Assembly: GCA_963573305.1 (NCBI GenBank)
Contig: OY754331.1
Coordinates: forward strand, 8,528,868 to 8,592,867
DNA length: 64,000 bases
DNA from: Pyrrhosoma nymphula
Lineage: Eukaryota > Arthropoda > Insecta > Odonata > Coenagrionidae
Reading direction: 5' to 3'
Under the pieces are notes generated by a model, which worked only from the letters and a program-made list of their open reading frames with translations, ran no database searches and had not been told where the DNA came from. Positions 36,060-46,950 of this stretch are shown piece by piece. The first letter of the stretch is position 1; the number at the start of each line of letters is the position of its first letter. Made by a program: the position numbers and the translations under genes.

Positions 36060-37206
36060 TCTATGGGCATGTCACGAGACAGATTTTCCTCCATATTTTT
36101 ATGCTGCTTCTAAATGACAACAACCTGTATATCCCAAGAAATGAACCAGGTCATGACCCAATTTTCAATTTGAGAGCTTTCTATGACCGTATTATTAGAA
36201 CCAGCCAGATCTCTTTCTCTCCTGGGGAAAACCTAACAGTTGATGAGGGTATGTGCCCTTTCCGTGGACGGGTCCAATTTAGAGTCTACATAAAGAACAA
36301 CCCAAACCGATATGACCTTAATTTTTATTCTTTATGTGATGCTGCTACAGGGCACACACTGAATATTCAACTTTACACAGGATCTGCGACTAACGCTGAC
36401 AATAGCGTCCAAGGTATCATTGACAGGCTTTGTTCGCCTTATTTCAATAAAGGGCATGTGATATATATGGATAGATACTACACCAGCCCATCTATCATTG
36501 ATCATATTTGGGAAAACAATACCCTGGCTGTAGGCACAGTCATGAATAACAGAAAATTACCTAAAACATAAAAAATTGAAAAAAGGAGAAATGATTTTCC
36601 GTCGGAAAAGCCATTTACTAGCAGTAAAGTGGCATGACAAGTGAGATGTGTTCGCATTGTCTACAAAACATAAAGCTTCATGCTCTTCTAGGGTCATTAG
36701 ATTCAAGGAAGGAACTAAGGAGGTGATAAAACCTGATCTCGTATTAGATTATAATATCCACAAAACTGGATTTGATCACAGTGATCAGCAAATCAGCTAC
36801 TACGCATTTGGTCGTAAAACTGTAAAGTGGTGGAAAAAATCTTTTTTCACCTATTTATGCTGTGCGTTGTAAATAGCTTCATAATTTATAAAATTCTGAA
36901 GCCTAGCCAGAAAAATATTTCATTGGCTAATTTCATAGAGGCTATTGCTGGTAAACTAGTGGAGAAAGCAGGGCAAGAGAACCTCGCAGGACAGATGCCT
37001 GAGGAACAAATGAGTAGGCTAATTGGAAAGTACTTTTATAAATCCATACCGCCAACAGATGGAAAAAAGTACCCGGGCAGAAGTTTGCTCAGATAGGGGA
37101 AAGAATCAGGAGAGAAACACGAGATTATTGTGAAACCTGCAACGTCGGTTTATGTTACCTTCATTGTTTCATTCTTTACCATACAAAAGGAGACTATTGC
37201 AAATAG
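36060..37206 (+). pseudogene. piggyBac (PGBD-like) transposase, frameshifted
   Basis: A third, distinct piggyBac transposase. It begins near MGMSRDRFSSIF (about 36067), shifts frame by 1 nt at about 36098 and continues as the open frame 36101-36571. First catalytic Asp in LTVDEGMCPFRGR (codon 36242), second in VIYMDRYYTSP (36470), third in TGFDHSDQQISYY (36774 or 36783, frame 36648-36872), then AFGRKTVKWWKKSFFTYL. The frame shifts again and continues at 36827-37096 (VVNSFIIYK ... MSRLIGKYF), then a final piece with the Cys cluster YCETCNVGLCYLHCF and a stop at 37204-37206. All three catalytic aspartates survive, but at least three frame breaks and stops (36569, 36870) make it a pseudogene. 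Relatively recent decay. Confidence 0.88.
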
Positions 37207-37745
37207 ACCTAATTTTCTAATTATACAATTTATAACAAAACTGTATCTGAGTGTAGTATATTTTTGTAATATTAGAAATATATAACATGTATTTGCAAAA
37301 ACATATTTTGTGAAATTTTTTTTCAAAACATGGACAAACTCCTTTGGCTGTATATTTTATCGAATAACAATAAACGTAAATATTATAACTTATAATGAAA
37401 TATAAATATTTTTCTTTACTTACATGTATAAAAAATTGGGTTCTGAATGTATACATTAATTTTTCAAAAAATGGAGAAACACGAAAAAATGGCCAGGCCT
37501 GGGGGACGTACCTACTATGCTTAAATGGCTAGGGTCGAAAGTGTTATGCAAGACAAAAGATAACGAAAATTCAAACGTTTTTTCAGCGAATATTTTTGTA
37601 TGCCTATGGGTCAATATATTTTGCGTCTTTATAAATATTCTTCAATGCCACTGCTCGTTAATTTTAACATATCTTTGGTTTCTATTTGGCGGAACCATTG
37701 ATGAGCATGAGCTATATTACTCACAGTAAAAAAATAAATTGTCTG
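37207..37745 (+). mobile_element. likely 3' non-coding part of the piggyBac element
   Basis: AT-rich sequence following the transposase. GGGAAAGGGTTAG at 37745-37757 resembles a piggyBac 3' tip next to a mutated TTAA, and GACGTACCTACTATGCTTAA at 37503-37522 is another candidate. Neither has a visible partner at the 5' side, so the end is not fixed. Confidence 0.35.
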
Positions 37746-37979
37746 GGAAAGGGTTAGAGACAATGAATAAGTATTATTAATAACTATTTGTTCGGCTCAA
37801 GGTTAGCTGTGCTTTCAAAAAATAACAAAAAGTGAAAAGAAGGTTTTTCAAAATTGCAATATGCATATAAATTCATTTAATGTTCTCAGTAATCAACGAA
37901 TTTATTTCGCAAAAGTTAAAAAACTTCATGATTAAGAAATTTACGAAATGGTAGCATCAGTATTGCTATTATAATTATG

Positions 37980-38255
37980 TTAACCTTTTACGTAATCACA
38001 AATACTTCCGAATTTTTTTAATGCTCCTTCATCAATATTAAATATTTCTGAAGGTCCTTTTAATACTGCCATATAACTTTTCAAAAAATGTAAAAAACGC
38101 ATTAATAATTGGTCGACTGAAATCCATATTCCTTGCATCTTAACCCTGGTCACCACTTTGAGAGCAATGGCTATGAAAGCATATAACCAGAACATCCCAG
38201 GTATTTCATTTGCATTCCATTCGAGAGGAATACTTCGCAATTGTTGATGATGCAC
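37980..38255 (-). CDS. unrecognised open frame, 91 aa
   Basis: The frame has a hydrophobic stretch (MFWLYAFIAIALKVVTRV) and a natural-looking C-terminal part (SEIFNIDEGALKKFGSICDY). No family recognised; no neighbouring signals support it. Could be an exon, a repeat-derived frame or chance. Confidence 0.2.
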   Translation of the reverse strand: MHHQQLRSIPLEWNANEIPGMFWLYAFIAIALKVVTRVKMQGIWISVDQLLMRFLHFLKSYMAVLKGPSEIFNIDEGALKKFGSICDYVKG

Positions 38256-38259
38256 AGAT

Positions 38260-38904
38260 ATGAAAGATGCGTCAGTTCTATTTTGAGATCACATAATTTA
38301 GATAAGCTGCTCTTTAATACGGCCACATACTTGATTGGGATTTTACACATTTACATATTATAACCCTTCGAGTAACCTCTTCGAGGACCTGTGGCAGGAG
38401 GTGTTTGAACACCCAACATCTAAAGGGGAGGGAACAGGGAAAAAGATTAGGACGGAGGAGTGGACGAATAAGTTAATTGCATGTTAGCGGAGGGTCTTAG
38501 TGCCACACGCTGTTTTTCTTATCATCACTTATGGTGCAAGGGTAGAAGGAATTGTTGTAACTGTTGGATACGTGCATTATAACTTGCTTTTATTTTGTTT
38601 GTATTTCTTCTTCCTACAAAATCTGGACCTCGAGGGCGTGTCCAATGACATTTTCTTAGTCGCGCTTCTATCTCAATCACTGCTTCGTCAGCGAAATGAA
38701 TTATTCGTTGAGGGACTCCTCTCTTTAAGTGTATAAAGTCTTCTACGTTAGAGTGCTCAACTTCTCATGAATCAAAACTAAGGTTTGATGAAGGCATAAA
38801 TAATGGAAATGCGTATATCCTCTATTTCACTGCGTATTTTCCATTAAAATTAGTTTTCTATAAGGCAAATACGAACCAAGTGCAAGAACATAGGTATTAC
38901 TATT
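38260..38904. other. no gene recognised
   Basis: A short GC-richer piece at 38380-38470; nothing else seen. Confidence 0.4.
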
Positions 38905-39082
38905 ATTCATAATGAATAAAGACACTTGGTAATCTTCCACAGATTTATTTATTTGACACGACGCGTTTCACCACACTGTGGCATAATCATGTGCACATGA
39001 TTATGCCACAGTGTGGTGAAACGCGTCGTGCCAAAAAAATAAATCTGTGGAAGATTACCAAGTGTCTTTATTCATTATGAAT
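38905..39082. repeat. 178-bp loop-free palindrome with hammerhead-like motifs
   Basis: The two halves meet at GTGCAC (centre between 38993 and 38994) with no spacer; the 89-nt arms match except for a few positions, chiefly in the TTTATTTATTTGAC / GCCAAAAAAATAAA segment. Each half, read outward, has ATTATGCCACAGTGTGGTGAAAC then GCGTC. CCAC/GTGG forms a stem, GAAAC follows, then a 2-bp AC/GT stem III and a GUC triplet; GCAC and GTGC can pair as stem I. The CTGAnGA box is replaced by ATGATTA. This fits two PLE terminal ends abutting head to head. Confidence 0.85.
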
Positions 39083-40250
39083 ATCGAGAACTTCCACCAT
39101 ATCCAGCCTGAAACAGTGGTATTTATTACTATTATCCTCATGACGAACGTTAAATTTACTCCTAATGCACTTTTTCGTTTCATAAGTGAATTAAAAGCTA
39201 TAAATTAGATCCTTCCGAGTACAATTTATGGGTTTAAATATCCATGTATTAATCATTCACCTCAGGTGGCGGAATGAGGGAAAAAACAAGATTCAGATGA
39301 TAAAAAGGCAGTGATACTAGGTAAACTTTTTCTACGGCTACGAATTAAAACAATCGGAGAGAAAGTGGAGATTCTATGGGAAATAAGGTGCCGTAATTTG
39401 AGTTGGGATGACCTCGGAGACATGATTGTCTAACGTCAATGGAGTCGTATTCCAAGGATGGCAATTGTAGACCTATCCGCTGCCAAACCTCGCACGATTC
39501 GATTCTGAAGTGACCTCGGCGACACCTGACTGACTGTCATGGGGAAAATGAAAGGCGTGGTTTGCTCGCAGGGCAACAAAGGACGCCCGATACCAATATC
39601 CTTTCTCATCTTATTCCATCCCATCACCACATACTAACACTCTCTTTCTTATCCCTACTTTCTCTTTGTCTCCCTCTTCATCTGTCTCTCATTCCAATTT
39701 CTCTCTCTCTCTTTGACACAAACCCATCTCTTCCCTTATTCTTCAATACACCACTATTTGTAGTATTCCGCTATCTTCCTACAACATAGATGGGAACGAG
39801 TCCTCTGTGTAAATTGTCCAAATTGTGTCGACCAGCTAAATTCACACCAAGTATCAAAAATCCACAAATTGGTCCCGAGTTATTGTTCATTGTGTTCATT
39901 TCTGTAACCACACGGTTACAGCCACAAAATTCTCCTAGTGCATATTCAAGAAAATATTTACAGTTTCGCATCGTTCTTCGATCAACTTTTAGTCCCTTAG
40001 AAAGTTTCTAGATTATCGATGAGGTGCTCGACCTTATAAAAAGGATAGAAATCAGTTAGAATGCGATTAATGAAGGAAAATAGTGACGAGTTTCAACGTT
40101 ATCTCCAGAGGAAGAGTTGTTCCAATTGAAGCGGCCTGCATGATTGTTGAGTCGTTTTATTTCCATGAATTGTAGAATAAAAACAAACAAAAGGAAACTA
40201 TCGGAATTATGGATTAGAAATAATCGGTACCAAAATTAAAACAATCGATT
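39083..40250. other. no gene recognised
   Basis: A pyrimidine-rich CTCTCT stretch at 39640-39720. Nothing else seen. Confidence 0.4.
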
Positions 40251-40259
40251 TTCGATCGC

Positions 40260-41025
40260 AAAGAAATCGTCCGCTCTCAGCGCTTCTCGTTTCTGCTTTT
40301 AATTTTCTCCGCTCCTCCCCCTCTCCGCGTGTTCTTTATCTTCTTCTTCACGTCCGAGCGCGAGTGGCAAACGAAAGGAGAAAGAAGCGTCGCTGGTTTC
40401 ATTCCACCTTCTCTCCCACTCCCGCTCCGAATTCCCCCAAAGCTCTCCTCCTGGAATATCATCCCTCTTCTCTCTCTCCTTCGTCTTATTCTCTCTCCTT
40501 TCTCCTTCGCTAAACCCTTTCCTCAAATGCAGCAACCCTCTTCTCTCCCCAGTCCGTGCTCTCCCTTAAACCCCCAGCCGCCACAACATCCCCCACAGCC
40601 TCCTCCACCTACGGTGAGATCGCATTAGTCTCGTGAAAAACAGATGGGTGTGTGTGTATGTGTGTTCGGTCTGACGTGTGGCTGTGAACGAAAAGGGTAG
40701 TCGGTGTTGGAGAGGGTGAAGGGGGGGTGTTGTCACCGCATCCCCTTAAGAGCTGACTCGTGTATTCCCCTCAACTCCACCCCGAGGTCCCTTCCCCAAG
40801 ATGGGTGTGGGTGGGGGAAGGAGGAGAAGCAGGAGGAGGAGCGTGAGGGAGGAAGAGGAGAAGGGAGTCGTAGCAGAGCTCAAAAGACGGAGAGAGGAGA
40901 CAAGGTGGAGGAGAAGACGACGATATTAATGGGAATCAACATCCAGATTCGCACGGATGCAGGGTTTATCACCTGCTGCACAAGGACAGGGGTCGACTCG
41001 AAGCCAAACCGTTTAAATCTCTGAA
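40260..41025. other. GC-rich island: C/T-rich then G/A-rich
   Basis: 40300-40615 is strongly pyrimidine-rich on the plus strand and 40770-40910 strongly purine-rich, with CpGs at 40350-40400. Frames here (40329-40628, 40704-41024 plus; 40299-40535 minus) are low-complexity. A regulatory island is possible. Confidence 0.3.
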
Positions 41026-43000
41026 GCGAAAATGAACTATTGGGTTCGTATAAGTTTTTAGAATTAACGTTTTATTTTCAATGGAAGTTAGTATTCCCGC
41101 GCTATTTGCAGTGGGCCGACCACGGGTTTCCTCTGCTGCATCATTATCAACTAAGAAAGAGGCCCAAAGCTCCTTTCTTTCCTCGAAAGCGATGTTAATC
41201 CATCAAAACATCGGTCTGCTCTACAACCTTCTAGCAGAAAGATACAGCCTTTATTATAAAAATTGAATGTTTTACTGCAAAATTTATTGAAAAATGGATA
41301 TAAGATATTACTGGAAAAATAATTATGTCATATCGAAATATAAATCGCAATGGTGAGTTCTTTGTGCTTCCTCTATGAAAACCAATAAAATAGTACCATG
41401 CTCATAGATATAGTGTTTTCCGGGGTGTGGATTAAAATGAATCACTCACATTATGCACTTTTTCTGTTTTAGGCTTCACCCCAAGGAAGTATCAGTTATT
41501 AATCATGAATAGTCAAATGAAAATTGCAATTTTCCAATGCTTATATGAGGACTGACACGTTTAGGCTGCACCAGAGAACCAACAATTTTTTGTGCATCTA
41601 CACTCATCGGAACTGTGTGTCGTTGACACTTTTGGCCAGGTTGGTAACGCAACAACCTGGCTACAGTGATGTTCGTAGCACAACAACCTGGAAAACAATA
41701 GACTAATACCAGGTTTTATATACATCTGGTGTTATAATGTTCTTCAATCTTCGGAAGCCTTCGCTCCAACTACACCCGTTTTTATAGTCTCTAATTTAAT
41801 ATTTTCTCGGTTTGAAGACCAAAGCGAATACTCTCTCTCATCAATTGCACTCTCGTCAAATTAGGGACAGTCTGTTTTAATTTCGAGTTAGTCTTAGAGT
41901 ATGCAAAGCCCAAGAGTTCCAATACTTGCTTCTGTATAATGAGTTTGCATCTTATAATTAGGGGTTTAAGATAGACATTGTGATACAACGCTTTCAGCTT
42001 TAGAACCGGAATCCAGTGACAAATACTTCTACGGTGGAACTAATCGTACCAAATATACAAATGCAAATATATGGTTCTCTCAATGAACTTGGGTGGAGAG
42101 AAACCACATTTAACTTTATGAAGCAAAAACGTAACCTCATCGAATCTGTAATCTATACTTTTATGAACAGCTTTGAAACTCACCGACCTACTATATTTAA
42201 TATACCTAATGATGAAAATATCATTAACAATTCAGTGCAATGCACGTGAGATATCAATTTACTGAAATCAAAATTATATCAGGTAGTTAATTCCGATGTG
42301 CACCAAGTAAACCTGGAACACGAGGACCTTTCAATAAGTAAAACTTTCAACTTTTGAATTGATCTCAGATAGCTATGAGATATTTCGCTTACCTTAAAGA
42401 TCTTGATTATTAGCCAAATAGCTGATTTACGACAACTGACATGCGTGATCCCTCTGATGCCTTTTTCTGGATTGTTGCTTGAGGATGAAAATACAGTAAA
42501 GAGTCAATACGCTTTTCTACTACACGGTATTTATGCATTGAAAGCACTTTAAAAAAGTTTAACATGCTTTCATGCTTGCTTAGTCAACATAAAAGTAAAC
42601 TTGGAGTTACTTCCTTTTCACCGTTGCGTCGTAAAATTGAACGCATTAAGTGTTAAATCAAATTGGGATGGGTGTGTATCAATGCGGTAAGGAAGCGTTT
42701 TTCGTTAATCTTGTTGTTTCGATGTTGAATCCATTTTCACCAAATATATGCCTTATTTTAAAAAAAATTAGCATTAGAACTAGAGAGCTAAGTTTGTAAT
42801 GTTGTCTTATTTCCGAAGGTTAGAAAACTGGTTGCTTAAATAGGCACATTTAATCGGGTGGTATTATTGCGTTCTTAATAAGCCGTCTCCAGATATTTAT
42901 ACATTCAAATTAATCAATCAGACCCATCAACCATGACACAGCCAATTCCTATAAGGATAAAGTTAGCTTACACGCCCCTGTTTGTTGCTCCTTGTTTTAG
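41026..43000. other. AT-rich, no gene recognised; small repeats of CCAGGTT
   Basis: A short inverted repeat CCAGGTTG / CAACCTGG lies at 41637-41661, and ACAACCTGG recurs at about 41682-41693 with the inverse CCAGGTT at 41708-41714. Frames at 41791-41988 (minus) and 42016-42249 (plus) are unidentified. Confidence 0.35.
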
Positions 43001-43610
43001 CGACAGTTTCAAGTGACGACAGCTTAGTGGCCAGAGGAGCAAGCAAGATTCGGCCTTCAGCTGGGACGAGCATGGCGTGCCTGGTGTGAATTCATCCCGT
43101 GCCACACACACCGGAGGTTTTCCACAGCAGAAGGTGAATCAAGGGCTTATCGGAAGCCTGCATTAGGGACTTAAAGGACGAGAAAAAAATTCAATCTCAA
43201 CGGAAAATAACTTAGGGCCTCGCGTCAGTAGCTTGAAACGATGATGTAGCGTGGCTTGGTGTGCATTGCGGGTACCAGAGGCTGGACGAGGGGAGATGGG
43301 GGGATAGGTGGAAGGGGGAGATGCAGAAGGTGGAACGGACAAGTTTTGGAAAGACGATCGGCCAAGAGAACTGTTTTGGCGGTAGTAGACTCGGAGGGGG
43401 AGATTGGATGGACCTCGACGAGATGTGGGGGGACTCCGGGTCGGGTCGGTCGAGGTGGACGTGTCGGGTGCAGGTGAAATGGGTCTAAGGGACTGTGAGC
43501 TGGGACGAGCGGGAGAGGAAGCCGGAAGAACCTTGAAGCGTGGAATTATCCTAATGCGATATCAAGAGTTTATCAAGACATGAAAGATCGGTATCCTTTC
43601 AGCGGTCAGT
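43001..43610. other. GC-rich island, G-rich on plus strand
   Basis: Two overlapping plus frames (43256-43477 and 43261-43488) are Gly/Trp/Arg-rich and look like translations of G-rich DNA. No domain recognised. Confidence 0.3.
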
Positions 43611-44164
43611 GATTAAAACGTATCGAAATTGAGAAGTAACATTTCCTCTATATTTGTCGTGAATCTTGGAAAACTCTACCCAATAACATAGAGCTCGGAT
43701 TTTCTTGCCCACTAAATTTCAATTTTATCTCAAGAAAAATTAAAATTAGGTTTTAAAGAATTATTTTAATTTAAACAAGGTTTTATTTTTCGTTCACAAA
43801 AAATTTAAACCCTTCTTGTTCTATGCTGAAAAAAACGGAGTTCAATGTAAAAAAAGCAAAAATAGTAACTTCCCTTAAATGAAAACCGAATACATGAAAG
43901 ATTTTTGAAAAGCACTGGTTAAAATAAACCTGCATGGATTATTTATTATTTTGATTCCTAATTATTATGTACTCTAAGATAAAAAGCAGTTTCTCTTTAC
44001 CCCTGAGTGTCCAAAAAACGCGGCTACATCAGTAACAAGCCCACAAAAGTATTTTTGTAGCCAGAGATACATTCTTGGCCCATCTATCTCTTTATTGCCT
44101 TAAAAAAATTGTCCTGGGTGAAAAGCTGTTATTACAGTACACGATTTAAGTTTTTCCCGGTGAA
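43611..44164. other. AT-rich, no gene recognised
   Basis: Nothing seen. Confidence 0.45.
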
Positions 44165-44217
44165 TAATATTCAGGTTTTGTTCTCGGGCACTTCACCAGG
44201 TAATTGGCTTCATATTA

Positions 44218-44254
44218 CCCGAAGTTTCGGAAAACGACTTGTTTTCCATTCTAT
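44218..44254 (-). ncRNA. hammerhead-like motif, left arm of PLE fold-back
   Basis: On the minus strand the stem GGAAAAC...GTTTTCC is followed by GAAAC and TTCGG. Mirrors the motif at 45395-45434, with small differences (loop, and AGAATGG before the stem). Confidence 0.5.
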
Positions 44255-44273
44255 GTAAGGTTTTACACTGAAC

Positions 44274-44816
44274 TTAATTGACCGTTTGACGAGTCCAACA
44301 ATTAAGCTCAGGTGTCTTTTGAAATCTTTTCTGTTCTTTCCTGATGTCTTTCATGCAATTTATCAAAGGTGCCCAAGTATTGCTCAGATGAAAGCCAGTA
44401 TCCCAATTGAATTTTTTTGGATTAAGGCGGATTTCGATGGCTTCCTTGATTATGCGGTCCAAGTAGCGTTGTGGGCGGCAAAGAATTTTTGCATCTCCCC
44501 ATCGTATGGCATGATCTTGATTGATGCTATGCTCCGCCACTGCCGACTTCTCTGGTTGCGCTAATCTAAAATGCCTTCGGTGCTCTCTCAGCCTCGTCTC
44601 AACCGTTCGGCCTGTCTCTCTCACATATATTTTTTCGCACTCGCATGGAATCTGGTAAACCCCTGGTGTCTTCAGGTCGATAGGATCCTTCGCCTTCACC
44701 AGTCGGTGCCTTAATTTGGGTGATGGTAGGTGGATAGTTTGGATGTTATACCGTCGTAAAATGCGGTGGATCTTCCTAGATATGGTTGAAACATAAGGGA
44801 TTAAAGCTTTGACCAA
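44274..44816 (-). pseudogene. PLE C-terminal region with GIY-YIG endonuclease
   Basis: The 180-aa frame begins VKALIPYVSTISRKIHRILR (PLE linker), passes DLKTPGVYQIPCECEKIYVR, the GIY-YIG core with GVY and YV(R)E, where the second glycine of YVG is Arg, then ETGRTVETRLREHRRHFRLA, and ends in a C-terminal ~60-residue tail (TGFHLSNTWAPLI). The YIG glycine change would probably weaken or kill nuclease activity. The frame is open but joins the upstream RT fragment only across a stop and frame change between 44817 and 44878, so it is a remnant. Confidence 0.8.
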
Positions 44817-44877
44817 TGGTTTTTCAGGCGGCTCCCCCGGTCAAATCTCCTATTTCCTATTGGAATTACTTAGGGCC

Positions 44878-45207
44878 TTAAAAATCTGTTGTCTGCCATA
44901 GCCGTTCTGTGAAAATGTTCATTTTAGGTGGTCCAACTCGGCTGGAATGCTCAACATCCGATAATAACTTGGCTCCATGAACCAATGTAGATAATAAGGA
45001 GGCTTTTTGCGATGAATGGTGGTGGCCTTGTCCGTTGAGGTACAGGTTAGTATGAGTTGACTTCCGATAAACGCTATGCCCTTGGCTTCCATCTTCTTTC
45101 CTGCGGATTAATATGTCAAGGAAGGGAAGTGGGCCATTTTCTTCTTTCTTCAAGGTAAATGTGATGCTCGGCTGTTGGTTGTTCATGTATATTAGGTGAA
45201 ATTTCAA
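44878..45207 (-). pseudogene. PLE reverse transcriptase, C-terminal fragment
   Basis: The 109-aa frame contains ITFTLKKEENGPLPFLDILI followed by RRKEDGSQGHSVYRKSTHTN and LYLNGQGHHHSSQKASLLST, the conserved post-catalytic stretch of PLE reverse transcriptases. The catalytic YIDD/motif A and B parts are absent: the copy is truncated just upstream, where the inverted fold-back arm begins. Ends at a stop before the GIY-YIG frame. Confidence 0.8.
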
Positions 45208-45399
45208 TCGGGATACTGGCTTTCATCTGAGCAATACTTGGGCACCTATAATAAATTGCATGAAAGACATAAGGAAAGAACAGAAAAGATTTCAAAGGTA
45301 CATCAGCCAGTCGGACGACACCTGAGGTTAATTGTTGGACTCGTAAAACGGTCAATTCAGTGCAGTGTAAAATCCTACAGAGATAGTATCACGCCTTGA
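45196..45399 (+). pseudogene. inverted duplicate of the PLE C-terminus
   Basis: The 67-aa plus frame (including HERHKERTEKISKV) is the decayed counterpart of the minus-strand C-terminal tail (CMKDIRKEQKRFQKTPELNC). It is part of the fold-back right arm and has no independent function that I can see. Confidence 0.7.
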
Positions 45400-45434
45400 G
45401 AATGGAAAACAAGTTGTTTTCCGAAACTTCGGCC
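45395..45434 (+). ncRNA. hammerhead-like motif, right arm of PLE fold-back
   Basis: CTTGAGAATGG leads into a perfect stem (GGAAAAC/GTTTTCC, loop AAGTT), directly followed by GAAACTTCGGCC. The box is CTTGAGAA where a canonical hammerhead has CTGAnGA (one extra T and one changed base). Position at the 3' end of a PLE supports the assignment. Confidence 0.55.
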
Positions 45435-45485
45435 AATATGAAGCCAATTACCTGGTGCAGAGCCCGAGAACAATAACTGAATGTT

Positions 45486-46040
45486 ATGACATTCTTTTTT
45501 CCTTTCGAATACCATGAGTTTTTCGTCTTGAACAAAGTTGTGGTATTTTTTGTGTAAGCCAGAAGGAATTTTGAGCGCAGATCTCGTACCATGCCTGTAT
45601 CAAGGAAAAAACTACGTTCTTATCATTTCCAACAGTAACATCCATGAATTAAAAAAAACTTTATTTGCCCCGAAACTAGCCAAGCGTTCGAAAAGACGAG
45701 TATTAATGGAATATTTAACAATTCTTTACACTCCATAAAAACAGGGGGATATGAGCATCTGACTTGTCGACTTGCAAATCCGGTAGTACTCCTCCAGTGG
45801 AGGGGGGGATGGAGAGTTGGATCTATGATGAGGATTATGCGTTCTTCGTCCATCCCTCTCTCTCTGTCGAGAAAGTACTTGCTCATTCTCCAACCGAGAG
45901 GCAAGAGAGGAATCAGAATTTTAATTAAATAAGCACATAATTTTGAAAGTGCATTACTTATGCGAGAAATTTGGTAAGCAAATGGGGTCCCTCGAAAGAT
46001 TTGTACGTCGTCTGTCCTCATCGTGTCGTCGAGGAGGAAG
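45486..46040. other. no gene recognised
   Basis: The 132-aa minus frame at 45623-46021 has no recognised motif. Confidence 0.35.
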
Positions 46041-46044
46041 AAAA

Positions 46045-46625
46045 GTCTAATAACGAAGTGTGTTGCGGGGGGGGGGGATGGAGGGGTTGGAAATGGAGGA
46101 TAGGGAGAGGGTTAGGGGTTGAAAGGGAAAAGAGTACGAGGAAATGACTTCACTCCAGCCGGAGGAGGAAAATTTCGCAAAACAAAGAATTTTTAATAAG
46201 TTGATCCAAACGGGGTCGGTCAACAATGAAGGTGCGTCTCGCTGGCGGAGGGGTTGGCACGGTGACTGACTCTGCGAAGAGAGAGGAGAGATATCCAGAA
46301 TAAGAGGAGCATCTAAAGTGAGTTTTTGGAGGCTGACTTCCACCGGGTCCTTCCACTTCTCTTCCCCTTCCATTCCGTGGAGGGGAAGCAGGAGTGGAGA
46401 GAGGTCGGAGGAGGTGGATGACGAGGAGCGCAGAGCGGAAAGACTTGGGAGCTGGGGACGTCTCGTCTTGACGTGGAATAGGGGAAGGAAATTCAGCCGA
46501 GGAGGAGTGGTGCCTATCTGTGCCCGGAGATTGAGTGGTGCATGCCCGAGGAAGGAGAGGGAGGGAGGGAGAGGTGGGAATGGGTGGAGGAGTACACGAG
46601 AGGGCAAACAGCGTGTGCCATGAGT
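46045..46625. other. GC-rich, purine-rich island
   Basis: G/A-rich on the plus strand with a run of nine G near 46068 and GGAGG repeats. Two long overlapping minus frames (46047-46607, 46150-46707) are Ser/Pro/Leu-rich and shift across the same purine tracts; neither has a recognisable domain, so both are probably artefacts of composition. Confidence 0.35.
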
Positions 46626-46817
46626 ACCTGTGGTGAATCCAGGAATGGTTTATTTTTATTAATATAAATCTACATTTTATTATTAGAAAGTCATTTCTAA
46701 AATACAACTAGAATGACTTACCGGTGAGCAAAATTATTTGATACAAATATGCTTTGCATATGCTTCCAATCCATTTAAATATTATAAGAAGCTTAATGCT
46801 GAGAATATACATCAAAG

Positions 46818-46950
46818 ACGGTGAAATTCACCATGAAATAATCGTCTGACTTCACCAGGATTCGAACCCGGATCTCCCAATTGGCAGTCACGTGTGTTAG
46901 CCAGTTACGCAGTTAACCAGTGTGGCTGGCACTGAGTAACTAACACTGGC
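46818..46950 (-). mobile_element. tRNA-derived SINE, minus strand
   Basis: The minus strand contains an exact B box GGTTCGAATCC (complement of 46858-46868) in the context CCAATTGGGAGATCCGGG, the same string as in the tRNA-like units at 62.9 and 63.35 kb, and an A-box-like TAACTGGCTAA (complement of about 46899-46909). The 5' part (GTTAACTGCGTAACTGGC) differs, so this is a diverged member of the same SINE family. Confidence 0.7.

Larger units (their letters stand above)
44165..45485 (-). mobile_element. Penelope-like element fragment folded back on itself (lineage 2)
   Basis: A minus-strand PLE fragment (about 45205 to 44165) contains the end of the reverse transcriptase, the linker and the GIY-YIG domain. 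At its truncated 5' side it joins an inverted copy of the same element's last ~280 bp (plus strand, 45203-45485). So 44165-44411 and 45203-45485 are inverted repeats of each other, both ending in the hammerhead-like 3' end. The two arms differ at a number of positions, so the fold-back is not very young. Confidence 0.85.

Noticed and set aside
46047..46707. Two long minus-strand frames (185-186 aa)
   Set aside because: They overlap in different frames over purine-rich tracts, are Ser/Pro/Leu-rich and have no recognisable domain, so composition explains them.
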